Position numbers and translations under genes: made by a program. A stretch of 64,000 nucleotides of DNA, from positions 1,178,001 through 1,242,000 of the forward strand of contig CBDCOU010000003.1 in assembly GCA_965219935.1 (NCBI GenBank), in the 5' to 3' direction. The stretch is from Bin34 sp965219935 (GTDB taxonomy: Bacteria > Chloroflexota > Anaerolineae > Caldilineales > Caldilineaceae). Positions 53,187-60,855 of this stretch are shown here, one piece after another (position 1 is the first letter of the stretch; each line of letters begins with the position of its first letter). The notes under the pieces were generated by a model. The model did no database searches. It saw only the letters and a list, made by a program, of their open reading frames with translations, and was not told the origin of the DNA.

Positions 53187-54125
53187 GTGGCCGACATCAC
53201 CCGGATTGACTACAAGGGCTGGCGTCAGGTCCAGCGGATAGCCACCGAGCATCTCGAGGTGGTGGTGGTACACGAAGTCGGGCCTCGCATCGTGTCCGTT
53301 GCGCTGCCGGGCCGCCACAACATGTTCGGCCAACTGTCGGACGAGATGGGCCAATCCGGGGGCGACGAGTTTCGCCTGTACGGCGGGCAACGGCTGTGGT
53401 CGGCCCCGGAGGAGAATTCGGCGTTCACCTATTTTCCCGACAACGTGCCGGCGGAAGTGTCCCAGCCCGATGACGGCACCATCGCGTTCACCGCCCCCAT
53501 CGAACCGGGCAACGGCGTGCAGAAGGAGATGGTGCTGACCCCATCGGATGATCAGGCATCAATCCAGGTGCTCCACCGCATCACCAACCAGAGCTCAGAA
53601 CCGATTCGGCTGTCCCCGTGGGCGGTGTCCGTCATGAACCTCCATGGCGCGGCCATCGTGCCCCTGCCGCCATTCGGGTCCCACGACGACTTCCTGGCTC
53701 CGGTCAGCAACCTGGTTCTGTGGGCCTACACCGACCTGACCGACCCGCGCTGGACCGTCGGCGGCAAGTATGTGCTCCTGCGTCAGGACGCCGGTGCGGG
53801 AACACCCCAGAAAATCGGCTTGCGCGTCTCCCAGGGATGGAGTGCCTATGTATTGGACGAGGTGCTGTTTGTCAAGACCTTTGCCGACCAGGCCGAGGCC
53901 GAGTATCCCGATCTCAACAGCAACGTTGAAATCTACACCGACGCCCGTTTCCTTGAAGTGGAAACATTGGGCCCCCTGGCCTCCCTCGCGCCGGGCCAGT
54001 CCGCAACCCAGACGGAAACCTGGTATCTGGTTCCCGGCATCCCGACACCTGCCTGCGACGACGACGTGGAACGGGATGTCATGCCGGTGGTCAACCGCAT
54101 CCTCGAGACCGGACGCGTGGCGTAG
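53187..54125 (+). CDS. DUF4380-family, aldose-epimerase-like protein
   Basis: 312 residues from a GTG at 53187 with AGGAG 8 bases upstream. Beta-rich galactose-mutarotase-like fold; the segment EVGPRIVSVALPG followed by LYGGQRLWSAPEE and TYFPDN is the DUF4380 signature. No signal peptide. A tacaat at 53062-53067, just after the terminator, could be its own -10. Presumably binds a sugar; catalytic activity not established for the family. Confidence 0.82.
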   Translation: MADITRIDYKGWRQVQRIATEHLEVVVVHEVGPRIVSVALPGRHNMFGQLSDEMGQSGGDEFRLYGGQRLWSAPEENSAFTYFPDNVPAEVSQPDDGTIAFTAPIEPGNGVQKEMVLTPSDDQASIQVLHRITNQSSEPIRLSPWAVSVMNLHGAAIVPLPPFGSHDDFLAPVSNLVLWAYTDLTDPRWTVGGKYVLLRQDAGAGTPQKIGLRVSQGWSAYVLDEVLFVKTFADQAEAEYPDLNSNVEIYTDARFLEVETLGPLASLAPGQSATQTETWYLVPGIPTPACDDDVERDVMPVVNRILETGRVA

Positions 54126-54178
54126 GCTGCCGGCGTCGAGAACCGGGTCCGGGACTCGCGGGCGGGCACCTCTTGGGT

Positions 54179-55804
54179 TCAGTCCATCCAGTGGCTGTCC
54201 AGTTGATCCCTGGCTTCGAAACCCAGCAGAGACTTGGCCTTGCCCAGCTCAAACCTGCGGTGCGGCAAATCCACGCTGATGTTGAATTGCTCGTAGGGCG
54301 AAGGCAGCGAGGGCGCTTCCAGGGCCGCCCTCAATGAACGCGCCGAGTCTTCGTAGGTCACGGCGAACGGCGGGATTTGGTGCGGATCGTCCAAGGCGGC
54401 CAGTCGCCAGAACAGCATGACCGGCACTTCCAGGGCGTGGTATTCGGCAAACACCCTTAGGATTTCCTGGCCCAGGTACTTGGTGTGGTGGTAGAGGTAG
54501 TCCAACGGACGACACGGTGCGTCGACCGAAATGTCGTAGTCCCAGACATAGCTGCCGTAGCCCGGATCCATCTGCTGAAACGGTCCCGTCTGCACGACAC
54601 GCCGAATGCCGTGGGCGACGGCACCCAACCCAATGTTGAAGGCTCCGACGGTGTTCACCTTGAAGGCGGCGTGCAGTTCCGGCCGCAGCACCGAACAGTT
54701 GACAATGGCGTCCATGCCGGCACACGCGTCCACGACCTGTTGCGTATCCCCCATGTCCACCCGCCGGAACTCGTGCGGTGCCTCCAGCTGGACCGGCTGC
54801 GGGCGCGACCCCATGCCCGGGAACCAGGCTGCCAAAGCCTCCGCAACGGACCGCAGGTCCGACTGGCGAACCGTATAGACATCCGCCAACTCCCTTGAAG
54901 TTGCGGATCCCATGGGTCCGCTGGAGCCGAAGATCACGACGCTGCGGATGGGGCGGCCGGGGACCGAATCCCCCTCGACCAGGGCGTCCTGCCAGCGGAC
55001 ACTGCGGTCCGGTGAGGGTTCGACATCGGACCAGCGACTTCGAAAGTTGTCCTGTGGTGCATAGCTGAACGGCGGCACCGAGCTGATGGACCGCTCCTCA
55101 TCACCCGTCGTGTGGGTCACCCTGATCTTCGAACGCGGTCCGGGTGCCGCAATGTGAAAGACGTGCCAGTCCGGTCTGGTGGCATTCTTGGTCCTTGCCG
55201 CATCGAACAACAAAGCCCTCTCCATACCGTGCACGGCATCCGCGGCCGAGACCCAAGCTGGGTTGTAAGGTTGGTCGCCCAGAGTTGCCGGATCGACCAC
55301 GGTGGCAAACCGCAGGCAGACGGCCAACAACGAACCCGCCCTGACGGTTTCCCGCAGCGACAGTTCCGCGGTCCAACAGCAAAGGTCCGACAAGGAGGGC
55401 GTTGGACGCGGCCGCCACATCTCGTTGACCTGCCAGTGGGCCGGGAGCCGCGCGAACAGATCGAGTGAACTTGCCAGCACCAGACGCTCAACCCCGGCCG
55501 CCTGTGCCGTCCGTGCCAGGTTGTAGATGCCGCAGGAATTGCGGTACACCACCTCACTGGGAACCATGTCGGGCTGCGCGGCCAGCGCCAGCGCCTCCAG
55601 ATGCAGCACCTTGTCCACGCCGTCCAACAACCGCTCGACCTGATCCGGCTGGGTCAAGTCCGCCTCGGTCCAGTCCTTGCCGGCCAACCAAAGCGGCTGC
55701 TCGCCCCTGTCCGAAAACCTCAGGGCATACTCATCTTGATCGCCCAGCATCTCGGCCACATGTCGGCCGAGGTCGCTGTGGGCGCCGGTCACCAGAATGT
55801 TCAA
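54179..55804 (-). CDS. Double-domain NAD-dependent epimerase/dehydratase (tandem SDR fusion)
   Basis: 541 residues made of two Rossmann/SDR modules. Module 1 (1 to about 250) starts MNILVTGAHSDLG, but the catalytic YxxxK position reads CCWTAE, so it has lost the Tyr and Lys. Module 2 (about 287-541) has a degenerate nucleotide loop FGSSGPMG (292-299) and keeps Y438-x-x-x-K442 (YHHTK). A typical SDR has 250-350 residues, so this is a fusion with a probably non-catalytic first half. Convergent with the DUF4380 gene. Likely a sugar or sugar-acid oxidoreductase. Confidence 0.82.
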   Translation of the reverse strand: MNILVTGAHSDLGRHVAEMLGDQDEYALRFSDRGEQPLWLAGKDWTEADLTQPDQVERLLDGVDKVLHLEALALAAQPDMVPSEVVYRNSCGIYNLARTAQAAGVERLVLASSLDLFARLPAHWQVNEMWRPRPTPSLSDLCCWTAELSLRETVRAGSLLAVCLRFATVVDPATLGDQPYNPAWVSAADAVHGMERALLFDAARTKNATRPDWHVFHIAAPGPRSKIRVTHTTGDEERSISSVPPFSYAPQDNFRSRWSDVEPSPDRSVRWQDALVEGDSVPGRPIRSVVIFGSSGPMGSATSRELADVYTVRQSDLRSVAEALAAWFPGMGSRPQPVQLEAPHEFRRVDMGDTQQVVDACAGMDAIVNCSVLRPELHAAFKVNTVGAFNIGLGAVAHGIRRVVQTGPFQQMDPGYGSYVWDYDISVDAPCRPLDYLYHHTKYLGQEILRVFAEYHALEVPVMLFWRLAALDDPHQIPPFAVTYEDSARSLRAALEAPSLPSPYEQFNISVDLPHRRFELGKAKSLLGFEARDQLDSHWMD

Positions 55805-55892
55805 CCTACTCTCCTCAATGTCTGTTCAGCGCGTTGAACGGCAGCCGCATGCGCCGTGCACGGTCGGGCTGTCGTCCCGAGTCCGGTGTTGA

Positions 55893-57059
55893 CTAAAACC
55901 GAGTGTAGTAGTCGATGCCGGTGCGACCTGCCCTGCGACCCGAAACGGCCGTCGCATGCTTGTCCAGGACAGCCTCATTTAGTTCGATGCCCAAACCAGG
56001 CTTGGAGGGTGGAATGTGATAGCCATCCTCCCACTGCAGGGGTTCCTGCAGGACATCGGCGTGGAAACCGCCCCAGTCGTCAATCCCTTCCTGGATCAGG
56101 AAGTTCGGGGAACAGGCGTCAATGTGCATGGAAGCCGCGGCCCCGACCGGCCCGCCGTACAGATGAGGTGCGATTTGAACGTAGTTGGCTTCCGCCATGG
56201 CGGCAATCTTGCGCGCCTCCAGGATGCCGCCCGAAATGGTCAGGTCGAACTGCAGAATGGACGCCGCCTTTTGCTCGAGCATGGTCACGAACTCGAACTT
56301 GTTGAACAGACGTTCGCCCGTGGCCACCGGGATGCTCGTGGCGCGGGCCACCCTGGCCATCTCCGATATGTTCTCCGGCGGCACCGGCTCTTCGAACCAA
56401 AGCGGATCGAACTCCTCCACCCGTTTGGCAAACCGGATGGCGCTGTGGGTGTTGAATTGTCCGTGCGTGCCAATCAAAATATCGCACCTGTCCCCCACGG
56501 CTTCCCGCACCTTCTGGACCACCAGGGCCGCGTCGCGCAGACCTTCCAGGCGATCCGTGGTGCGCGGGTCCACCGGATCAAACTTAACGGCGGTAAACCC
56601 CTTCTCCATGTAGGCCAGAGCCATTTCGGCCGCTTTTTCACCCGATTGTCCGGCACGCCAGCCCGACAGGTAGGAATAGGCCCGCAGTCGGTCGTTCATG
56701 CAACCGCCCAGCAGGTTGTAGACGGGTTGGCCAGCGGCCTTGCCGGCAATGTCCCACAGTGCAATGTCGATGGCGCTGAGGATGGGCGAGGTGATGGGAC
56801 CGACGCGTCGGACAAACCGCTGCTCGTAGATGCCGTTCCAGATCTTCTCGATTTGAAACGGATCCTGACCAATCAAGTACTCCTCGGCGAGGTCGTCGAT
56901 TAGGGGCAGGGCCGTGTGGTCCATGCGCGTGTGGTACGTCGCCTCGCCGACACCGGACAGCCCTTCGTCGGTTCCGATTTTGATGAACAGCCAACGCGGG
57001 CCGCCGAAATGGGGAGGAGGATTGTCAACCAGGAACGATTTGACCGAGTCGATTTTCAT
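55893..57059 (-). CDS. Galactonate-dehydratase-like enolase-superfamily enzyme
   Basis: 388 residues. The middle of the protein closely follows sugar-acid dehydratases of the mandelate racemase group: AVKFDPVDPR, LIGTHGQFNTHSA, WFEEPVPPENI, IPVATGERLF and the catalytic His of QIAPHLYGGPVG. This fits Mg-dependent dehydration of a C6 (or C5) aldonic acid to a 2-keto-3-deoxy acid, which the HpcH/HpaI aldolase at 5358 could cleave. The ATG at 57059 has GGAAG just upstream; an ATG at 57080 adds seven residues. Exact sugar acid unknown. Confidence 0.88.
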   Translation of the reverse strand: MKIDSVKSFLVDNPPPHFGGPRWLFIKIGTDEGLSGVGEATYHTRMDHTALPLIDDLAEEYLIGQDPFQIEKIWNGIYEQRFVRRVGPITSPILSAIDIALWDIAGKAAGQPVYNLLGGCMNDRLRAYSYLSGWRAGQSGEKAAEMALAYMEKGFTAVKFDPVDPRTTDRLEGLRDAALVVQKVREAVGDRCDILIGTHGQFNTHSAIRFAKRVEEFDPLWFEEPVPPENISEMARVARATSIPVATGERLFNKFEFVTMLEQKAASILQFDLTISGGILEARKIAAMAEANYVQIAPHLYGGPVGAAASMHIDACSPNFLIQEGIDDWGGFHADVLQEPLQWEDGYHIPPSKPGLGIELNEAVLDKHATAVSGRRAGRTGIDYYTRF

Positions 57060-57402
57060 GGCTACTTCCGGAATGGACATGGGCAAGAGAGACACAAAGG
57101 GAATGACCCTGGAATCGATGCGAACTCGGGACGCACCTATGGCATTCACCGGCTGAATTTCGGCAACCCGGGTTCGGCAGCGTTCGGGGAACGGGTCCGG
57201 AGACACACGATGCCCCGCAGGTGAAAGCAATTCGGGAACAGGACCGGATCATTGTAGTCCCGACTCCCTGCCGCCATTCAACCGAGTCGACTGGGAACCA
57301 CGCTGACCGGTCGCGACATGCCATCAATAGTGGAGCCGGGGCCGTCGATTTCCTAAGATAGGTCCCGCAATCTCATTATTCGTTCAACAGGTAGTCGATC
57401 CC
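57060..57402. promoter_or_regulatory. Divergent promoter region, dehydratase / DinB
   Basis: 343 bases without a gene. On the minus strand a TACAAT (57251-57256) has TTGAAT 19 bases upstream (57276-57281), a weak promoter candidate for the dehydratase. On the plus strand taagat (57354-57359) could serve the DinB gene. Neither is strong. Confidence 0.35.
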
Positions 57403-57897
57403 ATGTCCGGAAACCACAACCCGACCCTGCGATTCATGTTTCAGCGCGGCGCCGATCAAATCAAGGAACTGTGCGACGGCATCAACAACGCCGATTCCCT
57501 CAGGAAAATGCCGTTGGACCACAACTGCATCAACTATACAATCGGCCACATGCTCCAGAGCCGCAATCACATACTCAAGACCCTTGGCGTCGAGGACTTC
57601 GACTGGCCAGAGGCACTGGCCGACAGCTACAGCGGCAACATTGGAACCACCGAGGACGCCTTGGCCGGGGCCGGCCAGGGCCTGACCCTGGAACAGCTCC
57701 TGGCCAGGTTGGACGAAAGCCAGGCCCTGATTGACAGTGCGTTGAGCAGCAGGGACATAGAGGACTTTCCCGGAACCAGACAGTTCTTCGACAATCCCGA
57801 TGCCACCGCGGCAGACGTGGTCGGCTTCATGTCGTGGCACGAAAGCCAGCATCTCGGCCAGCTGGACGTGTTGGTGCAGGTTCTTAAACTCGCCTGA
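57403..57897 (+). CDS. DinB-family putative metal-dependent protein
   Basis: 164 residues, four-helix bundle of the DinB/YfiT superfamily. The metal-binding His pattern is visible: the His of TIGHMLQSRN and the WHESQHLGQLDVL helix, which is the family hallmark. Members include mycothiol/bacillithiol transferases and uncharacterised stress proteins. Stand-alone gene; function unknown. Confidence 0.85.
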   Translation: MSGNHNPTLRFMFQRGADQIKELCDGINNADSLRKMPLDHNCINYTIGHMLQSRNHILKTLGVEDFDWPEALADSYSGNIGTTEDALAGAGQGLTLEQLLARLDESQALIDSALSSRDIEDFPGTRQFFDNPDATAADVVGFMSWHESQHLGQLDVLVQVLKLA

Positions 57898-57943
57898 CCC
57901 CCGCGGCTCCAAGACAAACACAATTCAATGTCAACCAGTCGGG

Positions 57944-58204
57944 CACTTCAGCCGTAAACCGCAATACCATTCCGGCAGGGACTGATCGGAGCCGCTTCCA
58001 GGTGTTGGTCGGCCCTGGCGCTTCCGTCCCGCCGCAATTTCCGGTTTCTGCAGCCCCCAAGGCCGAAGCCCGGCGCGCCCACCGGCAGGAGATGGTGTCG
58101 GGCCTTACCTCGGCCAGATTCCACAGGTCCAGCCATCGGAAGGGGATGTCCTTGAGCGCGCGGTGGTAGAGATTGAAGCCGTCTATGTAGAGTTGGTGAG
58201 CAAT
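57944..58204 (-). pseudogene. Remnant of a NYN-domain (DUF88) nuclease-like gene
   Basis: On the minus strand the translation YIDGFNLYHRALKDIPFRWL (58189 downward) is the N-terminus of NYN/PIN-like proteins, including the acidic IDGFN active-site motif. The following 45 codons lose resemblance, and near 57958-57944 RFTAEV matches the second conserved strand (usually YFTARV). The frame then ends far short of the usual 180-250 residues. There is no ATG at the expected place; only an ATT preceded by GGGAGAGG fits. Best read as a truncated, decayed gene. Confidence 0.55.
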
Positions 58205-58226
58205 CGACCTCTCCCTGACAAAGACA

Positions 58227-58249
58227 GAGACCGCCATCGAGGCGGTCTC
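58227..58249 (-). terminator. Hairpin with T-rich flank
   Basis: gagaccgcc (58227-58235) pairs with ggcggtctc (58241-58249), loop of 5. In the minus direction it is followed by TGTCTTTGTC, so it may terminate transcripts coming from the aldolase side. Confidence 0.5.
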
Positions 58250-58273
58250 GACCCTACCGGCGAAGCGACAGGG

Positions 58274-58314
58274 GAAGTTATGTAAACTTCACCATGATTG
58301 ACAATAGTTGTCAA
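58274..58314. promoter_or_regulatory. Two adjacent palindromic operator-like sites
   Basis: gaagtt-atgta-aacttc (58274-58290) and ttgacaa-tag-ttgtcaa (58298-58314) are two different perfect inverted repeats 7 bases apart in a locally AT-richer stretch. The second contains TTGACA on both strands. They sit upstream of the NYN remnant and could be the former autoregulatory operator of that locus, with the regulator now lost. Confidence 0.45.
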
Positions 58315-58490
58315 CCTCGGAGCAGGGCACGGCACTGTTTCAATCTCGTTGATACGGATATTCACCCACCGTGGACGGGCTGGTTCCCTGTTCCACCGCG
58401 CCCGTCACCGACCCCTCGACACAGCATGCCCGTCGCGGTCTGGGGCCTCGGGCCAAAACCAACGAAACTGAAACAGTACCAGCCCCAACA

Positions 58491-58520
58491 CAAACGACCG
58501 GGCCGCGGCCCGGTCGTTTG
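58491..58520 (-). terminator. 30-bp perfect palindrome after the aldolase gene
   Basis: 58491-58505 is the exact reverse complement of 58506-58520, forming a very GC-rich hairpin about 28 bases after the aldolase stop codon, followed on the minus strand by TGTTGGGG. Likely transcript end, possibly bidirectional. Confidence 0.6.
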
Positions 58521-58547
58521 CTCCTTGTTGAGGACTGACGGTCCGAC

Positions 58548-59564
58548 TTACGCAACCACCATCTCGGGTTCGTAGGTTCCGTACCGGGCCTGGTGATTGG
58601 CCATGGCGACCGTGTGGAAGGCTTCCTGGGCCGCCGAACTGTTGTCGGCCTCGCCCAGCCAGGTCTGAAGCACGGGCTGCTGCAGGGCCCGGCCGTACGA
58701 GAAACTCAACTCCCAAGGATGGGATCCCAGGGCGTTCATCGCGTTCAGGTTGAAGGTCGCCTCCTCGGGCGACTGGCCACCGGAGAGAAACACGATCCCC
58801 GGTACCGCGGCGGGTACGGCTCGGTAATAGGCCCGCAACGAGGCTTCCGCCACTTCCTCCGGGGTGGCTGTCGCCCCCGACAGTTTGCCCGGCAGCACCA
58901 TGTTGGGCTTGAGCAGCGTGCCCTCCAGCTTCACCCCCTGCAGATGCAGGTTGTGGTAGGTGGTGTGCAGTACGTCGGTCGTGACTTCTTCACAGCGCTC
59001 GATGCCGTGGCCGCCATCCATCAGCACTTCCGGCTCAACGATGGGCACCAGGCCGTATTCCTGGCACAGGGCGGCATATCGGGCCAGGGCATGGGCGTTC
59101 ACTTCGATGCAGTTCGCGGACGGCAGCGTGTCGCTGATGTCGATCACCGCGCGCCACTTGGCGAACCTGGCGCCAAGGTTGACATATTCGGCCAGTCGGT
59201 CGGCCAGGCCGTCCAAGCCCTCGGTTACGGATTCCCCCGGATAACCTGCCAGAGGCTTGGCCCCGGCATCGACCTTGATGCCGGGAATGATGTTGCGATC
59301 CGCCAGCACCTCGGCCAGTCGCTTGCCGGACGACGACTCCTGGCGAAGGGTTTCGTCATACAGAATGACGCCACTAATCGCCTCCTCAACCCCTGGTGTG
59401 GTGAACAACAGTTCCCGGTAGTCGCGCCGGTTGTCCGCCGTGGACGGCACGCTGATGCTGTCAAAGCGCTTCTGGATCGTTCCAGAACTCTCATCAGCAG
59501 CCAGAATGCCCTTGCCTGGCGCGACCAGATCCCTGGCAGTTTGGCAAAGCTTCTCGAAGTTCAT
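58548..59564 (-). CDS. fda: Class I fructose-bisphosphate aldolase
   Basis: 338 residues of the classical (animal/plant-type) class I aldolase, cleaving fructose-1,6-bisphosphate to dihydroxyacetone phosphate and glyceraldehyde-3-phosphate in glycolysis. Schiff-base lysine K219 (LLKPNMVLPG), K136 (ARFAKWR) and E178 (VEPEV) are present, as is ILAADESSGTI near the N-terminus. GGGAG site before the ATG. A housekeeping gene downstream of the metal importer but with its own promoter. Confidence 0.95.
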   Translation of the reverse strand: MNFEKLCQTARDLVAPGKGILAADESSGTIQKRFDSISVPSTADNRRDYRELLFTTPGVEEAISGVILYDETLRQESSSGKRLAEVLADRNIIPGIKVDAGAKPLAGYPGESVTEGLDGLADRLAEYVNLGARFAKWRAVIDISDTLPSANCIEVNAHALARYAALCQEYGLVPIVEPEVLMDGGHGIERCEEVTTDVLHTTYHNLHLQGVKLEGTLLKPNMVLPGKLSGATATPEEVAEASLRAYYRAVPAAVPGIVFLSGGQSPEEATFNLNAMNALGSHPWELSFSYGRALQQPVLQTWLGEADNSSAAQEAFHTVAMANHQARYGTYEPEMVVA

Positions 59565-59612
59565 TGTCCGTCTTCTCCCGCGCCTTGATTGGTAGGTTGG
59601 AGGTATAAGAAA

Positions 59613-59651
59613 CGTGCCAAACAGCCTTTGGCACGCGTCCGCATTATAGCA
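59613..59651 (-). promoter_or_regulatory. Extended -10 promoter and 5'-terminal mRNA hairpin of the aldolase gene
   Basis: On the minus strand TGCTATAAT (59651-59643) is a perfect extended -10. A start about 7 bases on (near 59636) would place the hairpin cgtgccaaa/tttggcacg (59613-59621 with 59627-59635, perfect 9 bp, 5-base loop) at the very 5' end of the mRNA. The hairpin is followed by TTTCTT. It may protect the mRNA, attenuate transcription, or end the upstream metal operon. The -35 is poor, as expected for extended -10 promoters. Confidence 0.6.
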
Positions 59652-59739
59652 ACCGATGCGGTTTCAGGGACCGGGGCAGGGCACAACACAACGTCCCGGC
59701 AGTCCTCAACGATGACTTCCACGGACAACCGGTGCCGCC

Positions 59740-60852
59740 TCATCCGGCCAGGGCCTGTTCGGCCTGCCGCTCCCCAACCGACGTCAAGCCAAGCCAGTGG
59801 GTGTCCACCCGCCTGATCAGCCCCCGCGCCTCCGCCAACTCGGTGATCCGGCCACTGAACTCCGCGGACCAGCCAAGATGCTCTTCCAGATGACCGGCAT
59901 GGTTCTCCTCGGTCCGCTGCCCCAGGGTACGGTGCTGGAACAGATGTATGACCAGCATCCGAACGGCAAATTCCACCCGCTGCCGACGCCGTCTGCGCCA
60001 GTCGGCAACCAGCCCGCGCCGCGGGGAGGCCATCAGGACCACAATGAACATGGCACCCATTACCAGTGAGATGGAACCGCCCACCGATCCGTTCACGGTC
60101 CTTGCGATCCAGAAGCCGCCCAACGCGGAGGCACACCCCAGAAGGATGCTCAGTCCCAGATACCGGGCAAGGGAGTCGGTGAGCAGCCGGGCGGTAACCG
60201 GCGGCACCACCATAAAGCCAATGACCAGGATCGATCCCACCGAATCGAAAGCTCCCACGGCCGTGACGGAGGTCATCAACACCAGTCCGAAGTGCACAAG
60301 CGACGGGGAAATTCCGAGGGTAGCCGCCAGTACCGGATCGAAGGTCGCGATCTTGAGTTCGCGATGGAACCGGAGAGCCAACGCGCCGTTGAGCAGGAAA
60401 ATCCCCGCCATCTTCCACAGGGTCATCGGCCCGTAACCGCGGCCTGCCAGTTCCAGGCGCTGGAACACGGAATAGACCAGGTCGCCCTGGAACACCATGT
60501 GCTCGTCCAGGTGGGCATCGCGGGCCAGCAGGGATATCAGCAGGACTCCCAGGCTGAACAGAGCCGGAAATGTGATCCCGATGGCGGCGTCCTCCCGGAC
60601 CAGACCCGTCCGCTTCAGCAAATCGATGCCCAGGACGGTCACCACCCCCATCACCGACGCGCCGAACACCATCAGGGGGTGGCCGTAGATCGGCACGACC
60701 AGGAACGCCAGCACGATGCCCAGCAGAACCGTGTGGCTGATCGCATCCGCCACCATCGACATCTGACGCAAAACGAGATACGCACCCGGCACGGCACAGG
60801 CCGCACTCACGGTCAGTGCCGTCGCCAGGATTTCGAATTCCAGGCTGGACAC
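59740..60852 (-). CDS. Zn/Mn-type ABC permease with C-terminal winged-helix-like domain (second permease)
   Basis: 370 residues from a GTG at 60852, 3 bases after the stop of the first permease gene. Residues 1 to about 285 are an ABC-3 (ZnuB/MntB) permease with 8-9 helices, including LRQMSMVADAISHTVLLG and a LKIATFDPVLA loop. After an Arg-rich joint (WRRRRRQ) comes an 80-residue C-terminal domain (about 290-370) with HLEEHLGWS, FSGRITELAEARGLIRR and LTSVGERQAEQAL, which looks like a winged helix of the DtxR/MarR type. The fusion recalls chlamydial YtgCR. Confidence 0.88.
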   Translation of the reverse strand: MSSLEFEILATALTVSAACAVPGAYLVLRQMSMVADAISHTVLLGIVLAFLVVPIYGHPLMVFGASVMGVVTVLGIDLLKRTGLVREDAAIGITFPALFSLGVLLISLLARDAHLDEHMVFQGDLVYSVFQRLELAGRGYGPMTLWKMAGIFLLNGALALRFHRELKIATFDPVLAATLGISPSLVHFGLVLMTSVTAVGAFDSVGSILVIGFMVVPPVTARLLTDSLARYLGLSILLGCASALGGFWIARTVNGSVGGSISLVMGAMFIVVLMASPRRGLVADWRRRRRQRVEFAVRMLVIHLFQHRTLGQRTEENHAGHLEEHLGWSAEFSGRITELAEARGLIRRVDTHWLGLTSVGERQAEQALAG

Positions 60853-60855
60853 CGC

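Larger units (their letters stand above)
57898..58547. other. Intergenic region with gene remnant and palindromes
   Basis: 650 bases without an intact gene. Contains a decayed NYN-domain gene (57944-58204), a 9-bp hairpin (58227-58249), two palindromic operator-like sites (58274-58314) and the 30-bp palindrome 58491-58520 described separately. Confidence 0.6.

Noticed and set aside
58274..58314. Toxin-antitoxin promoter
   Set aside because: Palindromes suit such a promoter, but no intact toxin or antitoxin gene is present; only the NYN remnant lies downstream.
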